A program made the translations under genes and the position numbers. From a virus, in the IMG/VR virus record IMGVR_UViG_3300045049_000286, positions 43,981 through 107,980 of that record: DNA of 64,000 nucleotides. One strand, 5' to 3'. Position 1 is the first letter of the stretch, and each line of letters opens with the position of its first letter. Under the pieces are notes generated by a model, which was given only the letters and a program-made list of their open reading frames with translations, was not told the origin of the DNA and made no database searches. Positions 37,976-47,591 of the stretch are shown here, piece by piece.

Positions 37976-39700
37976 ATGTCGATCGCCTTTGTCTCGCCGA
38001 GCATGAGGGCCGCCGCAAGCGACCTCACCGTCTCCGTCAGCCCCCTCGGGCTGGTGGAACTCGCAGACGAGGAGTTCGAGTTAGGTAGGTACACGGACCA
38101 CGCCTGACCCGCTACGCTAACCACTGGGCGTTCTACCTCGGCTACCACTGGGCCTACAAGCGTGAGGCCGGCGAGCCGAACATCACCGTGAACTACACCG
38201 GCGCCCTGTCCCGGTACATAACGAACTTCACCTTCGGACGCGGCGTCAACTTCATGTCCGACAAGAAGTTCGAGCACATCATCCCTGCCCTCCTCGACCG
38301 CGCCTGGACCGTCGACAACGACAAGAAGTCCACGCTGTGGCAGATGGGCGAGAACGGCTCCGTCGCGGGCGACTGCTTCGTCAAGATTGCCTACGAAGCC
38401 CCCTGGCAAGACCCGGCAGGAGGTGATCACCCCGGACGAGTGAGGATTCTGCCGCTGAACGCGGCGCAGTGCTTCCCTGAGTACCACCCCCACGACCGGG
38501 ACCGATTACCGCCTCCTCCGGTTCAAGCTCAAGTACAAGTTCTGGGGGACGAGCCTCGAAGGCACCCGCCAGGTGTACACCTACACCGAGATCATCACCG
38601 ACGAGTACATCGAGGAGTACGTCAACGACGAACTGCTCGACGCCCGTGACAACCCCCTCGGCGCCATCCCGATCGTACACATCCGCAACATCTCCATCTC
38701 CGGCTCGCCGTGGGGACTCGCGGACATCGTCGACCTCATCCCGCTGAACCGAGAGTTCAACGAAAAGGCGACCGAGATATCGGACATCGTCAACTACCAT
38801 GCCGCCCCGCTGACCATCGTCACCGGCGCCAAAGTTTCACAGCTTGAGCGCGGCGCCAAGAAGGTCATCGGGGGCCTCCCGAAAGACGCCAACGTCTTCA
38901 ACCTGGAGAACGGCGTCGACCTCAACGGGCCTCTCGCCTACCTCGACCTCATCAAGAGGGCGATGCACGAGCTGACCGGCGTCCCCGAGACCGCACTCGG
39001 CATGGCACAGCCGATCTCCAACACCTCCGGGGTGGCTCTCCAAATCCAGTTCCTGCCGCTCATGAACCGGTACGAACTCAAGAAGGTCAACTACACCCTC
39101 GGCCTCAAGCGCATCAACGAACTGATCCTGCGCACGCTCTTCCTCTACGAGCCGAACACCCTGCGCTACGACCCCGACTCCCAGGGCATGAAGACGCAGG
39201 ACGACCAGCCCGACGTCCTCGACCCAGCCGACCCGGCCGTCTACAACGTCGACATCGACTGGCCGCCACCGCTGCCCATCGACCAGCTCGTCAAGCTCAA
39301 CGAGATCCAGGCCAAGCTCGCCCTCGGCCTGGAATCCAAGCGCGGCGCGCTCCGCGAACTCGGCGTCGAGTTCGTCGACGAGAAGATGTCCGAGATCTTC
39401 GACGAGCAACTGCGCGAGGCGAAGGAGGAAGGCGCGCTCGAACTTATTCGGGCGGAAATAACCTCTGCCATCCTCCAGGCCACCGGGGTTACTCCTGACG
39501 GAGAAACTCCGACACCTGCTGCGAGCGCCACCGGCGCCTCTTCTGGAGGCAGTGCCGGCACGGAAGGCGCAGGACCCCTTCCCGGTCTCCCCGGAGTCGG
39601 GGGGACAACGGACACACAGTCGATGCTGAACGAACTCACGACCCTGTCCAAGGGCACCAAACTCGCCCAGTACAGGAATCCGGACAAAAACTCGGACTGA
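37976..39700 (+). CDS. Portal protein, read through two apparent frameshifts
   Basis: ATG 37976 after GGGAGGTGATGCC. The first 43 codons stop at 38105. The protein continues in the -1 frame from LTRYANHWAFYLGYHWAYKR until about 38500, then returns to the first frame at YRLLRFKLKYKFWGTSLEG and runs to 39700. The joined product, about 574 aa, matches actinophage SPP1-gp6-like portals (FTFGRGVNFMSDKKFEH; AMHELTGVPETALGMAQP). Each shift is one base: a missing C at about 38104 and an extra base at about 38480-38505. The C-terminus has a Gly/Ser/Pro-rich tail. Confidence 0.82.
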
Positions 39701-39722
39701 AACCCACGTCTAAGGAAAGCAA

Positions 39723-40553
39723 GTGGAACCCCAGAGCACTGAGACCCAGCCGCCGGCCACGTTCACCGCGACCAGCATCCCCACCACCGCATGGAACGGC
39801 GGACCGACCCTCGGCACCGCCACCAGCACCGCACCCCAGACCTTCACGGCACAGGACATGGAACGGGCCCGCCAGGAGGAGAAGGAGAAGCTCTACGGCC
39901 GCCTCACCAAGGCCGAAGAGCGCGCCGCAGCGGTGGAGCAGGAGATGGCCCGCTGGAAGGCCGAGGCCGACCAGCGCGAAGCCGAGCGACAGGCCAAGCT
40001 CAACGAGAAGGCCCAGCGCAAGCAGGCCAAGCTCGCCGAGAAGGCCGAGCGCGACCGCGCCGCCGCCGAGGCCGACATGAGCGCCCGCCAGCTCCTCGCG
40101 GAGCGAACCCGGGAGTTCGAGGAGCGCTTCCAGTCCATGGAGGCGCGCCAGGCCGCCGAGAAGGCCGCGCTGGCGAAGGAGGCCGAGTTCAACCGACTCA
40201 GCGCCTACATCCAGCAGCGGATCAACCAGGAGGCGGGCAGCATCGCCCCCCAGCTCATCGACCTGATCTCCGGCGACACGCAGGAGGAAGTCGACCGCTC
40301 CATCGAGCTGATGAAGGCCAAGACCGCCGAGATCGTGCAGTCCGTCGCCAACGGACAGGCGCAGAACCGCGCACAGCTTCGGGGAACCGCGCCCACGGGC
40401 TTCACCGCGAACGGGCCAGTGGACTCCGAGAACAACTCCCAGCAGCTCACCGCCGAGCAGATCGCAGCGATGCCCATGCGGGAATTCGCTCGATACCGGG
40501 GTCAGCTCCTGGGGGCTGCGTCGAGGTCCGGCAATCGCGGGCTCTTCGACTAA
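39723..40553 (+). CDS. Capsid scaffolding protein, 276 aa
   Basis: GTG after TAAGGAAAGCAA. A disordered Thr/Pro-rich start is followed by a long highly charged helix (about 45-160; EAERQAKLNEKAQRKQAKLA), a second helical part and a small C-terminal domain (EQIAAMPMREFARYRGQLLG). This is the usual scaffold layout, and the gene lies between portal and major capsid protein. It should shape the procapsid and then be removed. Confidence 0.85.
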   Translation: MEPQSTETQPPATFTATSIPTTAWNGGPTLGTATSTAPQTFTAQDMERARQEEKEKLYGRLTKAEERAAAVEQEMARWKAEADQREAERQAKLNEKAQRKQAKLAEKAERDRAAAEADMSARQLLAERTREFEERFQSMEARQAAEKAALAKEAEFNRLSAYIQQRINQEAGSIAPQLIDLISGDTQEEVDRSIELMKAKTAEIVQSVANGQAQNRAQLRGTAPTGFTANGPVDSENNSQQLTAEQIAAMPMREFARYRGQLLGAASRSGNRGLFD

Positions 40554-40583
40554 GACCCATCACCCAGAGAAAGGCTGCCGCAC

Positions 40584-42013
40584 ATGGCATCCGGAATCAC
40601 GGGGACTCCGCTTCTGTCCCCGACCCCGACGGCGTACACCGCGTCGTCCTCGTCGATGCTCACGCCGGCGATCCAGACCATCTGGTCCAAGGAGATCCTC
40701 AAGGGTTAAGGGGACCTCGTGCGGTGACGTACGAGTAAACACCACGCTGTATCGGTGAACCCCTCCAAGAGCACGTCAGGGGAATACCGAGGGAACCCTC
40801 ACCGGGGACTCCGTAGAGACTACACGCGAGGCATCTCCAACGAGGCCGGCCGAACGGTGACGTAGGTCGGGGACTCACACGGACTGGGAGATGAAGATAT
40901 AGTCCGGTCTGCACTCGATGGCAAAGGTGCAGAGCCAGGCAGAAATGACCTGGCCCCAACTGATCGGCTTGGGTAACAAACCGCTTCCAGGCAATGCCGA
41001 TCCTGCGGTTCGAGCAGTTCATGGTCAAGAAGACCGAACTCGGAACCGCGCCCGGCCTGTCCGTGAACTTCATGAGGTATCGGGCGCTCGATGGGGCTCA
41101 GCAGCTCGTCGAGGGCGTCCGCATGGAGACCCACGCGCTGACGGCCGAGCAGATCACCATCACGGTCGCCGAGCAGGGCTTCGCGGTCGCCGTGACGGAG
41201 CTTCTCCTCAACTCCAGCTTCGACGACGTGATGGCGAGCGCAGCCCGCCTCCTGGGCCGCAACATGGCCACCTACCTCGACGGGCAGTGCCGCGACACCC
41301 TCCTGGGTGCCCCGTCGGTGCTCTACGGCTACGACAAGCTCGCGTCGTGGGCGGCCGGCGAGACCCGCACTCCTCTGTCCCCGTACGACCGTGGCATGTT
41401 CGCCGACTCCGAGGCGACCATGACCACGAACGGCGGCTTCTACTTCACGGCGGCGCTCGTCAAGGACGCCGTAGAAACTTTGGCCACGAAGAATGTCCCG
41501 CGACTCGGCGAGACGTACGTGGCCTTCGTGCACCCACACCAGAGCCGCCGCCTTCGTGACGACCCGGAGTTCATCGAGGTCACCAAGTACGCGGCGCCCG
41601 GCAATTTCATGCTGGGTGAGATCGGCCGGCTCAACGACGTCGTCTTCATCGAGACGACCCAGGTGTTCCAGGGCACGTTCAACCCGCCGCCGCCCACCAC
41701 CCAGCTCGGCACGACCATTCCGGTCGGCAACAGCCAGGTGTGGCAGGGGCAGCCTGCGCGGACGGCTTCCGGTTCGATTCCGGCGATTCCTGCGGTGACG
41801 CAGGTTCCGTCGAACCCGAACGCCCCGACCAACTCCATCTACCGCGCTCTCGTCATCGGCGACAACGCGGCCGGCCACGCGATTTCGCTGCCGGTGGAGC
41901 TGCGCGATGGCGGCGTGCTCGACTTCGGCCGTGAGCACGCGCTGGCGTGGTACTCGATCTGGGGCCTCGGCCTCATCACGGACTACGCCGTCGTGCAGTG
42001 CGCGACGAACTGA
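40584..42013 (+). CDS. Major capsid protein, split by a group I intron, 387 aa after splicing
   Basis: Exon 1 (40584-40707) begins ATG after GAAAGGCTGCCGCAC and reads MASGITGTPLLSPTPTAYTA...SKEILKG before a TAA. Exon 2 (40974-42013) resumes as LTNRFQAMPILRFEQFMVKK. Joining after 40707 and before 40974 keeps the frame and gives a continuous HK97-type capsid protein of the N4-gp56-like kind (TELGTAPGLSVNFMRYRALD; FAVAVTELLLNSSFDDV). Total coding length is 1164 nt. Without splicing exon 2 would need ATG 40994, which would lose the N-terminal arm. A terminator follows at 42031. Confidence 0.85.
40708..40973 (+). ncRNA. Group I intron, 266 nt, no homing endonuclease
   Basis: The 5' exon ends GGGTT, which can pair with GACCT at 40713-40717 (P1 with the required U-G at the splice site). 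P7 is formed by GACTA (40818-40822, in GTAGAGACTACACG) and TAGTC (40900-40904, in AAGATATAGTCC), the classic R and S elements. A P4-P6-like stretch lies at 40773-40808. The intron ends in G (40973). There is no room for a protein gene. The boundaries restore the capsid reading frame exactly. Confidence 0.82.
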
Positions 42014-42030
42014 TTCGGGTACAAATTCGT

Positions 42031-42056
42031 GGGGCGCAGACTCCGCTCTGCGCCCC
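42031..42056 (+). terminator. Hairpin terminator after the capsid gene
   Basis: GGGGCGCAGA / TCTGCGCCCC, a perfect 10-bp stem with a 6-nt loop. It may lower expression of the following genes relative to capsid. Confidence 0.75.
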
Positions 42057-42081
42057 GCCCCCAATTCGCTAGGAGAAACAG

Positions 42082-42480
42082 ATGGTCGCGTCTCCGCGTT
42101 CCAAGCCCAACCCGAAGGACTTCACCGGCAACCGCAAGCGCATCCTCGCCGAGCAGCACCGTGAGGAGCTGCTGGAGAAGCAGGCTCAGCTCTCCATGCG
42201 GACGCAGGTGATGCAGGAGAACCTGGACACGCCGATCGACGTGCTGACAGGTCTTCCCGTGGAGGGCGCCGCGTCGGCGCCGGTCGACGGTGACGACGAC
42301 GTGGCCACGCCGGTGTACGTGGCTCCCGAGTTCGCGACCATCCGCGTCGCGTGCGACCTGGAGAAAGTGACGATCGGCCAGGGGAAGGTCTACGAGTTCC
42401 GGGAGGGCCAGGTCTACCGGGTGCCGTACAACGTGGCGGTTCACCTGTGGAACCTGGGATACGTCTGGCAGTGGCTCTAA
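42082..42480 (+). CDS. Hypothetical head protein, 132 aa
   Basis: ATG after TAGGAGAAACAG. N-terminal helix with basic and Glu residues (RKRILAEQHREELLEKQAQL), an acidic linker, then a beta-rich end (KVYEFREGQVYRVPYNVAVH). Proteins of this type follow the capsid gene in many actinophages and probably join head to neck. Function inferred from position. Confidence 0.78.
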   Translation: MVASPRSKPNPKDFTGNRKRILAEQHREELLEKQAQLSMRTQVMQENLDTPIDVLTGLPVEGAASAPVDGDDDVATPVYVAPEFATIRVACDLEKVTIGQGKVYEFREGQVYRVPYNVAVHLWNLGYVWQWL

Positions 42481-42493
42481 GGGAGGCAGTGCC

Positions 42494-42847
42494 GTGGCGC
42501 GTGCGCCGAAGTCCCTCAAGGACGTGGACAAGCAGCCCGTGGTCGGCGGCTGGTACCGGCTGCTGGAGCCGATCGGCTCTGGGCCCGGTCACCTGTCGGT
42601 GACGCATTTCGCCGGCGAGGAGGAGCGGGAGCGGCACGTTCAGGTCGTCGCCATCCCCGAGCCAGGGACGGCCGGCACCGGGCGCGTGTCGGAGGCGTCG
42701 CCGCTGGTGCGCTGGTTCCAGCACACCCCCGAGGGCGTCTGTGAGCACATCTCGCAGGTGCCGATGGAGATGTTCCGTGCGCGGGTAGCGCCTGGCCAGG
42801 AGCCGCCTGAGCACGAGGTCGTCGAGGCCCGTAAGAGAGGTGCCTGA
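42494..42847 (+). CDS. Hypothetical structural protein, 117 aa
   Basis: GTG after GGGAGGCAGTGCC. Product begins MARAPKSLKDVDKQPVVGGW; a beta-rich protein (YRLLEPIGSGPGHLSVTHFA). It overlaps the next gene as TGATG. Probably part of the head completion set. Confidence 0.74.
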   Translation: MARAPKSLKDVDKQPVVGGWYRLLEPIGSGPGHLSVTHFAGEEERERHVQVVAIPEPGTAGTGRVSEASPLVRWFQHTPEGVCEHISQVPMEMFRARVAPGQEPPEHEVVEARKRGA

Positions 42848-43320
42848 TGTCGGGGTTCATCGCGATGCAGGGCTGCCTGTCGGACCTGTCCTATCTGGTG
42901 GGGCAGTCCACGCCGCTGGCTGCGGAGTGGGCGGCCAAGACGGCGGCCGGCGATCCCAACCCCATGACGACCTACCTGATGCTGCTGTCGGCCGCGCCGA
43001 CGGACTCAGGCAGTGACATGGGCACCTTGGCGGGGATCGAGGTCACCGGCACCGGGTACGCGCGGCAGCCGGTGTCGTGGGCGTCGCCGGTGTCGACGAC
43101 CCGGTCGATCGCGAACGGGCTGCTGACGCAGTTCGGGCCGTTCACGGACGCGAGCGGGTTGAACCTGCCCGTGATGGGGGCGGCGCTGGTAACCCGGGCG
43201 ACCGGAACCTCCGGCATCTCGCTGATGCTGTGGAGTTTGGCCAGTGGTTTGACCACTGCACAAAACCAGGTCCTGCAGGTCGCGGCCGGCAACCTGGTGA
43301 TGACTCTCGCGACGAGCTGA
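42847..43320 (+). CDS. Conserved phage structural protein, 157 aa
   Basis: ATG overlaps the preceding stop. The segment GIEVTGTGYARQPVSWASPV belongs to a pattern found in many phage virion proteins (GTE.SG.GYAR..V.W), often small tail or decoration proteins. A beta-rich fold is likely. Exact role unknown. Confidence 0.74.
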   Translation: MSGFIAMQGCLSDLSYLVGQSTPLAAEWAAKTAAGDPNPMTTYLMLLSAAPTDSGSDMGTLAGIEVTGTGYARQPVSWASPVSTTRSIANGLLTQFGPFTDASGLNLPVMGAALVTRATGTSGISLMLWSLASGLTTAQNQVLQVAAGNLVMTLATS

Positions 43321-43322
43321 GC

Positions 43323-44165
43323 ATGGCTGACTATGCGAACCTGATCACCCGTATCCGCAGCGAGGTCGGCGACTTCGGGTCGCCGTTCGTCGACACCTTC
43401 CTCGGCGCGGACGAGCTGTCCTCCTACGACCTGTCGCAGGTCAACGTGTCGCAGTGCACGGCCACGGTGTCGGCCGGCGACCCGCCGGCGGCCGTGGTGC
43501 TGCGGCCTGGGCAGGACTACTTCCTGGACGCGCACGAGGGCCGGATCGTGTTGTCGAACCCGGCGTACTCGCCGCTCCACCAGGGCCAGACGCTGCGGGT
43601 CACCGGCATGGCCGAGGGCATGTTCTCGGACAGCGACCTGCACCAGTACATCGACGACGCTTTCGCCCAACACACCTACGGGCGCACCATCCAGACGCGG
43701 TACAAGGACCAGTACGGTTTCATCCGCTACACCGACGCGCCGATGACGCTGGCGACGCTGCCGGCGGTGGAGACGCCGCTGGTGGCGTACCTGGCGACGA
43801 TCAACGTGCTGTGGACGCTGGCGACGGACGCGGCCACCGACATCGACATCTCGACGGCAGAGGGCACCTTCGTCGCCCGGTCGCAGCGGTACCGGCAGCT
43901 CATGGAGCACATCGGCACGCCGACGACCGGGCTGCAGGGCCGGTACAACCAGCTCGCCGAGCAGCTCAACGTGGGCCTGTCGCGGATCGAGGTGTTCACG
44001 ATGCGCAGGGTGTCGCGGACGACGAACCGGCTGGTGCCCGTGTTCAAGGACCGGGAGTACGACGACGCGTCCATGCCGGTGCGGCTGCTGCCGCCGATCG
44101 ACGGCGCCGAGATCGAGGACCACTCGGGGATTCCGTCCCCGCTCATGCCTGGCGTCTGGGGGTAG
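43323..44165 (+). CDS. Head-tail connector-like protein, 280 aa
   Basis: ATG two bases after the previous stop. Product begins MADYANLITRIRSEVGDFGS. It has a helical adaptor-like start, a beta insertion (VVLRPGQDYFLDAHEGRIVL), and later YLATINVLWTLATDAATDID. Position between capsid and tail genes suggests a connector or neck protein. Inference. Confidence 0.72.
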   Translation: MADYANLITRIRSEVGDFGSPFVDTFLGADELSSYDLSQVNVSQCTATVSAGDPPAAVVLRPGQDYFLDAHEGRIVLSNPAYSPLHQGQTLRVTGMAEGMFSDSDLHQYIDDAFAQHTYGRTIQTRYKDQYGFIRYTDAPMTLATLPAVETPLVAYLATINVLWTLATDAATDIDISTAEGTFVARSQRYRQLMEHIGTPTTGLQGRYNQLAEQLNVGLSRIEVFTMRRVSRTTNRLVPVFKDREYDDASMPVRLLPPIDGAEIEDHSGIPSPLMPGVWG

Positions 44166-44167
44166 CC

Positions 44168-44800
44168 ATGTGGTCTCGACTGGACTGGAAGCGCGGCCGG
44201 TTCAACGTGAACTCCGAGACGACGTTCATCCATCGCGGGCTTCGCGGGTGGCAGCGCGGCTGGGGCGACTCGATCACGTACTGGCGCTACGAGGATGACC
44301 TGTCGGCGGAGAACATGCACCCTGTCTACGACGAGGCGACCGGCGCTGGGAAGGTCTTCTACGGGGCGTGGCAGATCCCGGTCTTGCACGTGAACCACAA
44401 CGAGGCGACTGACACGGAGCCGCGCGACGCTGGTCTGTACGTGACGGATTCGCTGGAGGTGGTGTGCGAGTTCGACCAGCTCATGCGGATCGGGCTGTCG
44501 GAGGTCGATCTCAAGCACGGCGTGTTCCAGCGTGACCGCATCACCTACGACAACCTCGTCTTCGGGGTGCGGCATGTGGACATCCAGGGTCAGATGCGGC
44601 GCCGTGATGTGATCGTGACGATTTCCGCGACGCAGCTCATGAACGATGAGATCGTCAACGACCCACAGTTCAAGGACTACCTGGACGACGTGAACTTCGA
44701 CAACAGCTTCACGAAGTCGACGTTCACGAAGCCTGCGTCTTCGATGCCCAAGGGGCCGACGCACGGGGCGAGCTACCACGACCAGGGGACCTGGCACTGA
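44168..44800 (+). CDS. Neck/head-completion-like protein, 210 aa
   Basis: ATG two bases after the previous stop (GGGTAGCCATG). Product begins MWSRLDWKRGRFNVNSETTF. Mixed fold with LEVVCEFDQLMRIGLSEVDL, and a Pro/Lys tail. Transcription then crosses a weak promoter-like site before the tailspike gene. Role from position only. Confidence 0.7.
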   Translation: MWSRLDWKRGRFNVNSETTFIHRGLRGWQRGWGDSITYWRYEDDLSAENMHPVYDEATGAGKVFYGAWQIPVLHVNHNEATDTEPRDAGLYVTDSLEVVCEFDQLMRIGLSEVDLKHGVFQRDRITYDNLVFGVRHVDIQGQMRRRDVIVTISATQLMNDEIVNDPQFKDYLDDVNFDNSFTKSTFTKPASSMPKGPTHGASYHDQGTWH

Positions 44801-44869
44801 CATTACCGGCGGGAAAACCAAAGCACAGAGCCTGGGCGCAGAATTCAACGAGCTGCGCGGAGGCGGGCT

Positions 44870-47515
44870 GTGACTGGTTTTCCCGCTGGTGTTTCTGTCA
44901 CCACGCTGACAGGCACCTATCTGGACCCAGAGGGTAACCCGCTCGCGGGAACGATCACTTTCTCGCCGCCATCGGCGCTCACCCTCAAGGGCGCGTCGAT
45001 GTTCTCGATGCTGCCGGCGACGGCGACTCTGGATGTGAATGGGCGGTTCTCGGTCCAGCTCATCGCGACCGACAACGCGAACATGTCCCCGAGCGGGTGG
45101 ACCTACCAGGTCACCGAGACGATCTCGGCCGCTGGTGCGCAGACGGCGGTGACGGGGCCGACCGTGACGGCGCCGATGCGGCAGTACTACATCTTCCTGC
45201 CGTACTCGGCGACGCCGGTGGATCTGTCGTCGCTGGCTCCGGTGCAGCCGTACTCGGGCGTGTACCTGCCTGCGCCCACCGGTGTGGCGAGCGGGGATCT
45301 GTCGGGGAACTTCCCGGGGCCGACGGTCGCGAAGATCCAGGGCGTTTCGGTGTCGGGGACGCCGGCTGCTGGGCAGGTGCTGACGGCGACGTCGCCGACG
45401 GCTGCGACGTGGCAGGCCGGCGGGGGTGGCAGCGGTACGCCGACGGGGCCGGCGAGCGGGGACCTGTCGGGCGTGTACCCGGGCCCGAGCGTGGCGAAGG
45501 TCAACGGTGTTGCTGTGGCTGGCTCGCCGGCAGCGGGTCAGGTGCTGACGGCCAGTTCGGGGACGGCCGCGACGTGGGTGACGCCGCCGGGCGCGTTGCC
45601 GCCGACTGGCACCGCCGGCGGTGACCTCGGCGGGTCCTACCCGAACCCGAGCGTGGGCAAGGTCAACGGCGTGTCCATCACGGGGACTCCGTCCGCCGGG
45701 CAGGTTCCGGTGGCGACCTCGGCCATCGCGGCAGCGTGGGGGCCGGCGCCTGGCGGTGCGCCGACCGGCGCGGCAAGCGGTGACCTGTCGGGGACCTACC
45801 CCGGGCCGACGGTCGCGAAGATCAACGGGGTGTCGGTCAGCGGGACGCCGGCGGCAGGCAACGCGATCATGGCGTCGTCCGCGACGGCGTCGGCGTGGGC
45901 TGGGGCGGCCGGCATCGGCGAGTGGATCTTCAATGTCCGCTCGTACGGGGCGGTCGGCGACGGCGTGATGGTCTCCGACGGCGCGATCACCGCCGGCACC
46001 ACCGCGCTGGCGTGCACGACGTCGCTGCCGTTCGTGTCCACCGACGTCGGCAAGGCCATCATGATCAAGGGTGCGGGCGGGACCGGCATCACCACCCACG
46101 TCGCCACCATCACCGGCTTCACCGACAGCGGCCATGTCTCCATCTCCGCCCCGGCCGTGACCACCATCACTGGCGCGCTGGTGTTCTTCGGCACGGACGA
46201 CACGCCGCACTTCATCAACGCGGTCAACACCGCAACCGCCTTCGGCCAGGCGCACGGCGCGGCGAAGGTGTTCATCCCGGCGCCCAGCAAGCAGTTCTAC
46301 TGCATCGCCGGTGCCCTGCAGACAGGCGGCACCACCAAGGGCAACGCCCAGATCCCGCTGCCCATCATCGCGGACACGGCGAGCAAGGTCACGCTCACGT
46401 TCGAGGGCGTCGCCAACGGCTCGGGTGTGCAGTTCTGGCAGCAGACCGGGCCGACGTTCTCCGGCTCGACGCTGGTCTCTTTCGGAGTGTGGACGGCCGC
46501 GTCGGCGCAGACCAACTCGATCAACACCAACGGCAACCCGTGCGTGATCGGAGGCCCGACCCAGCCGAACGGGTACGGCACCTCGGCGACGGTGTACTCG
46601 AACATGATCGTCACGCTCAAGGACATGTCGATCCTGAACGCCTACTCCAGCCAGGGGCTCTCCTACGGTGCGGCTGACTTCTCCGGCGTGGCGAACGCGA
46701 ACCTGATCGACTTCGCCTACGGCACCTGCGGTTCGGTCGCGGCGAACGACTACGTGGCCACGAGCGGGTTCGCCGCGAACGAGGTCATCGGTGTCCTGAT
46801 GCCGGCGAACGGCAACAACGACAACTGCGCAATCCGCAACGTCACCTGCCACGGGGGCTACACCTGGGGTATCTACGCGACCGAGCACACCGTCATCGAC
46901 TCGATGCGCATCCTGTACTGCTGGTCCGGGTTCTGCCCCGTCGGGCAGTACTACCAGTCCGCCGGGTCGACCCATGGCATCTATGCGGCGAACCTCTCCG
47001 TCGAGGCGTGCAACAACGTCATCTACGTCGTCGGCATCGGCTCGTCCGGCATCGGCCCGTTCCTGGAGATCGTGCAGCTCGACACCGAGGGCGGCGCGCC
47101 GACCTTCACGGACAACAGCAGCGGCTCCGGGCTCGCGGCGCTTCGCGGGCACGTGCAGATGACGGGCTTGTTCACGGCGTCCAGCGTCGTGGTGTCGCAC
47201 CCGACCGGACTCAAGATCACCAACGGGCAGGTTCCGCGCGCGATCTCCACGGTCACGGCCAACTACACCGTGACCGTGCTCGACGAGACGATCCTGGTCA
47301 ACGCCGCGTCAGGCGCGGTCGCCGTGACGCTGATCTCGGCGGCGAACACCCCGAACCGCTACCTCGTGAAGAAGATCGACAGCTCCGCGAACAACGTCAC
47401 CGTCACCGCCGCCGGCACCGACACGATCGACGGCGCGGCCACGAAGGTCCTGTCCACGCAGTGGCAGTCGGTGGACCTCGTCTCGGACGGGGCGTCCCAC
47501 TGGTACTCGGTCTGA
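44870..47515 (+). CDS. Tailspike or head-fibre protein with pectate-lyase-like beta-helix, 881 aa
   Basis: GTG after GCGGAGGCGGG. Residues 1-125 form an Ig/prealbumin-like domain ([20 protein letters not shown]). Four repeats of about 45 residues follow (GDLSG.YPGP.VAK.NGV, then GTPAAGQVL), at 45283, 45446, 45599 and 45767. Then a right-handed beta-helix begins with [12 protein letters not shown], the signature of pectate lyase-3/tailspike N-termini. A C-terminal beta domain ends it. It probably binds or cuts a cell-surface glycan. Placement between neck and tail genes also allows a head fibre. Confidence 0.78.
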   Translation: MTGFPAGVSVTTLTGTYLDPEGNPLAGTITFSPPSALTLKGASMFSMLPATATLDVNGRFSVQLIATDNANMSPSGWTYQVTETISAAGAQTAVTGPTVTAPMRQYYIFLPYSATPVDLSSLAPVQPYSGVYLPAPTGVASGDLSGNFPGPTVAKIQGVSVSGTPAAGQVLTATSPTAATWQAGGGGSGTPTGPASGDLSGVYPGPSVAKVNGVAVAGSPAAGQVLTASSGTAATWVTPPGALPPTGTAGGDLGGSYPNPSVGKVNGVSITGTPSAGQVPVATSAIAAAWGPAPGGAPTGAASGDLSGTYPGPTVAKINGVSVSGTPAAGNAIMASSATASAWAGAAGIGEWIFNVRSYGAVGDGVMVSDGAITAGTTALACTTSLPFVSTDVGKAIMIKGAGGTGITTHVATITGFTDSGHVSISAPAVTTITGALVFFGTDDTPHFINAVNTATAFGQAHGAAKVFIPAPSKQFYCIAGALQTGGTTKGNAQIPLPIIADTASKVTLTFEGVANGSGVQFWQQTGPTFSGSTLVSFGVWTAASAQTNSINTNGNPCVIGGPTQPNGYGTSATVYSNMIVTLKDMSILNAYSSQGLSYGAADFSGVANANLIDFAYGTCGSVAANDYVATSGFAANEVIGVLMPANGNNDNCAIRNVTCHGGYTWGIYATEHTVIDSMRILYCWSGFCPVGQYYQSAGSTHGIYAANLSVEACNNVIYVVGIGSSGIGPFLEIVQLDTEGGAPTFTDNSSGSGLAALRGHVQMTGLFTASSVVVSHPTGLKITNGQVPRAISTVTANYTVTVLDETILVNAASGAVAVTLISAANTPNRYLVKKIDSSANNVTVTAAGTDTIDGAATKVLSTQWQSVDLVSDGASHWYSV

Positions 47516-47591
47516 TCCATTACTCGGGCGATTTTCGCGGCCCCCACATTGGGGGCTGCGAACAACAACTGCCTATACCGGAGTATCGCCC

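Noticed and set aside
37976-38107. Independent 43-aa gene before the portal
   Set aside because: Its frame matches the main portal frame downstream, and its C-terminus flows into the portal core after a one-base shift.
40708-40973. Intein or IS element in the capsid gene
   Set aside because: The insert contains stops in the capsid frame, encodes no splicing or transposase motifs, and lacks terminal repeats and target duplication.
40585-41000. Two separate small genes instead of a split capsid gene
   Set aside because: Exon 1 alone ends abruptly, and the intervening RNA has group I core elements with in-frame splice sites.
43727-47200. 1157-codon leftward reading frame
   Set aside because: It lies antisense to four virion genes, has Arg/His-rich composition typical of GC-rich shadow frames, and no ribosome site.
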